From Lates calcarifer (taxonomy: Eukaryota; Chordata; Actinopteri; Centropomidae), in NCBI RefSeq assembly GCF_001640805.2, contig NC_066849.1, positions 767,598-831,597 on the forward strand: 64,000 bases of DNA, read 5' to 3'. Both the position numbers and the translations under genes were made by a program. Shown in pieces: positions 59,529 to 64,000 of the stretch. The notes under the pieces are model-generated. The model made no database searches. It had not been told where the DNA came from and saw only the letters and a list, made by a program, of their open reading frames with translations. The first letter of the stretch is position 1; the number at the start of each line of letters is the position of its first letter.

Positions 59529-60374
59529 AATTTGTGTTTCTTTTAAGACAGTTTTCAGAAAAAGAAAAAAAAAACTTGATGTAGTTTGAAATATTGGTCT
59601 TTTGCCTTCATACCCACATATTTCAAAACACCACAGTATCTGTAAATAAATGGAAGTGCTGGTGTTCCAGGGATATAAAAATCACACTTACTGGACATTC
59701 TGAGCCTTAATTCCAGCCTTAGAGTGAAAATCTTGTGACTACATATGACATATGACTACTACTACCACCTCCCATCCTGTTTAGTAGAAGTGTTAAGTAG
59801 AAGTATGATACTAACAATGGCAACATTTTATTGGTTACATTTTGCTGAAATATAGCCATTTCTGCTTGGAGTGTGGCCACAGCAGTTAGCTTAGTTTTGA
59901 AAAAACTACATTTGATGATTCATATCATATGATCTAAACAGATTTCATTAACCCCTGTGCATCCCTCAGTACATTTTTTGCATTTTTCAATTGAAAATAC
60001 TCAATGATTTTGCCTCTGTTAATGGAAGTGGGACAAAATTTTGCAAGGATTTCAGTTTTTCTATCAAATTTTAAAATTGAACCTGAACTTTGATCCTGCT
60101 CTAATTTTTAGCATAAAAATTTTTACATATGACTACCTTTTCAATTTAAGCTTTTGGCTTGAATTTATTTTTATTTTTTTCAATTATCCATTATATGATT
60201 TTTTTATATTTTGCACTATATGGCTGTGGGCTCCATTATATGCTGTTTCACTGAGGCCTTCCTCTGTTGCATTTCTGACTATTGCTTGGTAACAGACAAC
60301 ATGATTACAACTAAAATGGTCTGGGTGTGTTAGTATTGATGTTAAATTGTGGTATGAATGTGTGTATTTAGAAA

Positions 60375-60376
<2 letters not shown>

Positions 60377-60415
<39 letters not shown>
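60377..60415. repeat. TG microsatellite
   Basis: An uninterrupted TG run of 39 bases. Confidence 0.9.
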
Positions 60416-60417
<2 letters not shown>

Positions 60418-61866
60418 AGGGAAACAGAAAGAGGGAGAGATCAATCAAAGTCAAAAGGTCAAAGGTCAAAGAAGTACTTTTTTTTACCAGTGCAGTTATG
60501 TTACGTTTTGGTTTCCAGTGCTGTTGCTGCAAACTTATAAGTGCATGTAGCTTGCTTGGTTAGTCATTTGGTCTTTCAGTCACAATCCATATACAATCTT
60601 ATTTTCTTTACTATGTTGCCAGTAAAATGTTATTCTGCTGTCGCTAAATGATTGTGTAGTAAACCTGCAACATTGGTTGTTTGTATGCTAAAGCCTACAA
60701 TACTGTGTTTTGGGAGAACAAGTTGTGATTGGAGTGGATGACTGTGTATTATATATGTACTGTACATATAAAATTATATAAATGAATACACTAAAAAAAA
60801 CTGAGAATTCAGAGCAGTGTGATATCTCACTTTTACATATGTTTACTTAATAATTTTAAACTTTGGCAATGTTTAATATGAACATCTGACATTATACCAT
60901 TACAGAAAATAAGGAAAAGTATAGTAGAAATAATTTAAAAAAACAAAACAAAAAGACAATTACTACTTACTTCAGGGGGACGCCTTATTGTTATTAAAGA
61001 GTTGCTTTACTGATGAAAGGCAAAGTACATTAGTCAGCCTGTGTTTCTCCCAGCACATGGGCAGCTGCTTTAACAGCAGTGATTCAGAGGCACAGGCATT
61101 TATATTCTGCTCCATGACCTTGCTGACTAACCAGAAGTAAAAGAAAAGACAAAGGACTTCTTTTCTTCAGCATTTTAGAGGAAATAAATAAAAGCTGTTA
61201 TCATAAACAGCGTAAGCTGTTAACAGTGAGGTGAAAATCTGCTCTATTTCCTAACCAAAGTGCAGCTCGTGCTCTAAATCAAGAAAACTTCCATTATATA
61301 AAGCAGCAGGGATACTAAAAGTGGACTCAGAGTTGAGTAGCCATCATTCTTTCATATAGTAACTAATGCATTGCTGGGCTTTACGCCATGATGTATTGCT
61401 GTCTCTGTCAGTGTACTTGTACATTAGGAGGATGGATTCCTCTGAACTCATGATGACTGGCCTCACTGCTTTACTCCCTATCACACTTTGTTTAGAGGGA
61501 AACTCCAAGATAGTAAGCCTAACCTGACATAGTTTACTTGAACACGGACAAAGGGAAAAAGTAACTCTACATGTTTCTTTTCTGCCAGACAGGATCAGAC
61601 TTACAGGATCAGTAGATTCTTTTTTCATTAGGATGATGATGGTTTGATGACAGTAGCAAATGACCAAAGCATATGCAGTAGTTTGATCTGACACAAACAA
61701 ACATAACATTTTATATCTTTATCTTATGTCATACTATTCACTACTCACAATTTTTTATTTATTCATCATTTATTCATAACAACAATTAGTTGTAGTAGTG
61801 GTATATTAATATCATAATATACTTATACTACACCTCTATATATTTATAGGCTAATAATAATAATAA

Positions 61867-62060
61867 CATCCATTCATCCATTATCAACACCACCCTTAAG
61901 GGTTGCAGGGGGGCTGGAGCCTATCCCAGCTGCCATTGTGTGGGGGATGGGAGCACATTCTGGACAGATCACCAGTGTCTTATAGTGTCTTACTCATATT
62001 TGAACCCAGAACTTTTTTACTGAGGCAACAGTGCACCACTGCACCACCATGCCACCCAAT
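61867..62060 (+). repeat. SINE-like teleost repeat (CATCCATCCATTATC family)
   Basis: It begins with TAATAATAATAACATCCATT and has GGGGGCTGGAGCCTATCCCA, GCTGCCATTGTG, ATTCTGGACAGATCACCAGT, then TTTGAACCCAGAACTTTTTT and GTGCACCACTGCACCACCAT. The middle is deleted. Confidence 0.68.
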
Positions 62061-62099
62061 AATAATAATAGGTCATAACGCTGCACCATACTGTATATT

Positions 62100-62262
62100 G
62101 TTGTACTACTGCTACATCTCACTTAATACTATGTTACACTTACTCCATACTATTCACACTACTACTTTTTAAACCATTTTTTAACATGTCATATAAATTA
62201 CAGCTGTTAACACCTGAATTTCCCCTCTGGCAATCAATAAAGGTTATTCTATTCTATCTCAT
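62100..62262 (+). repeat. LINE-type 3' tail with TATTC-like repeats
   Basis: The block AATTTCCCCTCTGGCAATCA followed by ATAAAGGTTATTCTATTCTA is the usual end of a fish LINE family that closes with short TATTC repeats. The body is missing; it abuts the SINE-like copy at 61867-62060. Confidence 0.6.
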
Positions 62263-63610
62263 GTACTGTATCTGTAACTGCCTGTCTTGAAGTATATCTG
62301 TGTTTTTCACCGCTATAGAAATTTAGAAAGCAGGCTGACTGTCAGTTTGTTTTCTATTTGCTGATTCTCTTTTCTCAATGATGGTCAATGTATTGCAGCA
62401 ATGGACCAAAGTGGCATCTACATACAGTATATATGTATATGAGGTGGTACATATCTATCAACTTGTCAGTCTCATGCTTCATCTTACCCTAACTTGTAAA
62501 CAAGCCAGCAAGATGCTTGAAGTCCATCAGCTGGCACAGTATCTTGTTTGCACCCTCTAGTGAACAACAACACCCACTTAGTGTTACTGACTCTGATTCC
62601 CATTCCTTCACACTGGCATCTTTTTTTCTTATGCTCATATAAAGATTAGCCTTGCTCTTTGCTCCATTCCTGACATAGGTTTTTCTTCCCTGCCATGATG
62701 GCTGTCAACCTGTTCAAGGTGATGAGTCAAGGATAATTACAATGTTTGCAATTACTGCTGAAGAAGGTTTGGTGTCAATTCAACTGTCCATTCCAGTTGG
62801 TGCTATTTTCACGTAACCAAAGGCTGTCACTCTCATCAAACTGTTCTGAGTAATTATCAGTATGACAGTGTATTCAGTAGTTTTAATGGTGCTCACTTTT
62901 TAACTGTCTAAATGAAGCAGCCATTAAGTTGCTGAATGGTGGCTGGAGGATATGGGGAGCTGTTCAGAGCAGGATCTAACCACCCAGTACAGCTGAAAAA
63001 ATCCAGATATGCAACCATTAAAAGGGAGAATCATTAGTGAAAGGTACATTCCCTTGCCAATTGCCTACAGGGTCATTAAAATTTAATCTTATCATGTATT
63101 ATTACTTAACTGTCCTCTCACTTTTCCTTACCTGTTTTTTCTGTTTTGCACCAACAGCAACACAGACCAACATGAGGCAGGAAAAGAGAACTGATGACTG
63201 ATGGGAATGGTGAATACAACTTGTTTCAGATTCTAAGAGGCGGTTCACAACAAATCCTAGGCTGTTCACCATCACGATGTAGTAATGACATGTAAAAATA
63301 CTAATACTATTTATTAATTCACATAAATCAATTTGAGTGTTTTTATTGTACACAACAGATCAGCTCTATCACTCCCAAATTACAAAGTCTGTAATTAGTC
63401 AACAAAACACAGGAATTCCACACCAGAGACTGTTGTTTGTGGACACAGGGTCACCAAAACTGGATCTGAATCTGGATTTCTGCTGAGGCAGAGGGTCATG
63501 GACCTCACGTCCCTTGTGTCAACAGTCCAGGCTGCTGCTGGTGGTGTGATAGTGTGGGGAGTGTTTTCGTGGCAGTCTCAAACTGGTTTGACTTGTGTGG
63601 CTTCTGATAG

Positions 63611-63865
63611 TCATCCATCCATTATCTATACTGCTAATCCTTTAAGAATTGCAGGGGGCCAGAGCGAATCTCAGCTGCCATTGGATAAGATCACATTCTA
63701 TCACAGGGCTGACATATAGAGACAAACAACCATTCACCTTCACATTCACACCTACAGGCAATTTAGAGTCACCAGTTAACCTGCATCCACAATGAAAAGT
63801 CCTGGGGTTTGAACCTGGAACCAGTGAGGTGACAGTGCTAACTACTACACCACTGTGCCTCGCCG
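63611..63865 (+). repeat. SINE-like teleost repeat (CATCCATCCATTATC family)
   Basis: This well-preserved copy reads CATCCATCCATTATCTATAC, CAGGGCTGACATATAGAGAC, AAACAACCATTCACCTTCAC, GGCAATTTAGAGTCACCAGT, GGTTTGAACCTGGAACC and AACTACTACACCACTGTGCC. The final blocks are a tRNA-like head on the minus strand. Confidence 0.72.
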
Positions 63866-64000
63866 TCTCCAGTCACAGATCTGAATCCAACAGAACACCT
63901 TTGAGGTAGAACAGGAAATTGGCAATTTGAGTGTGCAGCTGACTCATGTCAACGTGGATCACAAACTCAAAGTAATGTTTAAGACACCTTGTGGTGTCCA

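Larger units (their letters stand above)
51172..64000. other. Presumed ptprf intron upstream of window exon 1, rich in transposon debris
   Basis: No FN3 or Ig exon is recognised in these 12.8 kb on the minus strand, so the preceding ptprf exon probably lies beyond 64000. Named elements are listed separately (52423-63865). The stretches 51172-52422, 52666-55196, 60416-61866 and 62263-63610 hold nothing I recognise. Confidence 0.5.

Noticed and set aside
61344..61709. 121-codon minus-strand frame as a missing ptprf exon
   Set aside because: The residues show no FN3 tryptophan or tyrosine-corner pattern and no phase-matched splice sites.

Overview
The window is animal nuclear DNA, almost certainly from a teleost fish. 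Small exons with GT-AG junctions are scattered through kilobase introns. The introns carry repeats typical of fish: a tRNA-derived SINE, L2/Rex-like and L1-like LINE relics, Tc1 and mariner relics, a mariner-type MITE and CA/TG microsatellites. There are no operons, no bacterial genes, no CRISPR array and no intact tRNA or rRNA gene.

The one host gene I can support lies on the minus strand. It is a LAR-family (type IIa) receptor protein tyrosine phosphatase, best matched to PTPRF. Eleven exons between 42614 and 1822 join in phase to give 674 codons with no stop. In transcript order they encode the end of one fibronectin type III (FN3) domain, two complete FN3 domains, another FN3 domain split over two exons, the membrane-proximal region with a basic cleavage site, the transmembrane helix, the juxtamembrane wedge and the first part of phosphatase domain D1. 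The Ig and early FN3 exons should lie beyond 64000, and the WPD loop, catalytic cysteine loop and D2 beyond base 1. I number the exons 1 to 11 in transcript order within this window.

At 43758-51167, upstream of window exon 1 and on the same strand as the gene, sits a Ty3/gypsy-type LTR retrotransposon of about 7.4 kb. It has near-identical LTRs, a 4-bp target duplication (ATAG), a primer-binding site matching the 3' end of tRNA-Gln, a polypurine tract, a gag with a CCHC knuckle, and a broken pol (protease, RT, RNase H, integrase). Gag and pol meet at a textbook -1 frameshift signal: slippery G GGA AAC right before the gag stop, a 5-nt spacer, a 9-bp stem and a possible pseudoknot. Each LTR also carries a perfect match to the CTCF core consensus and a sense AATAAA. 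Pol is split by single-base losses and one in-frame stop, so this copy looks unable to move by itself unless some of those breaks are sequence errors.

The rest is intron, presumably, with old transposon debris, densest at 52-64 kb (a mariner relic split by a LINE tail, five copies of a SINE-like teleost repeat, microsatellites). I read the sequence by eye. Exon junctions are firm because phases agree at all ten joins; repeat edges are approximate.
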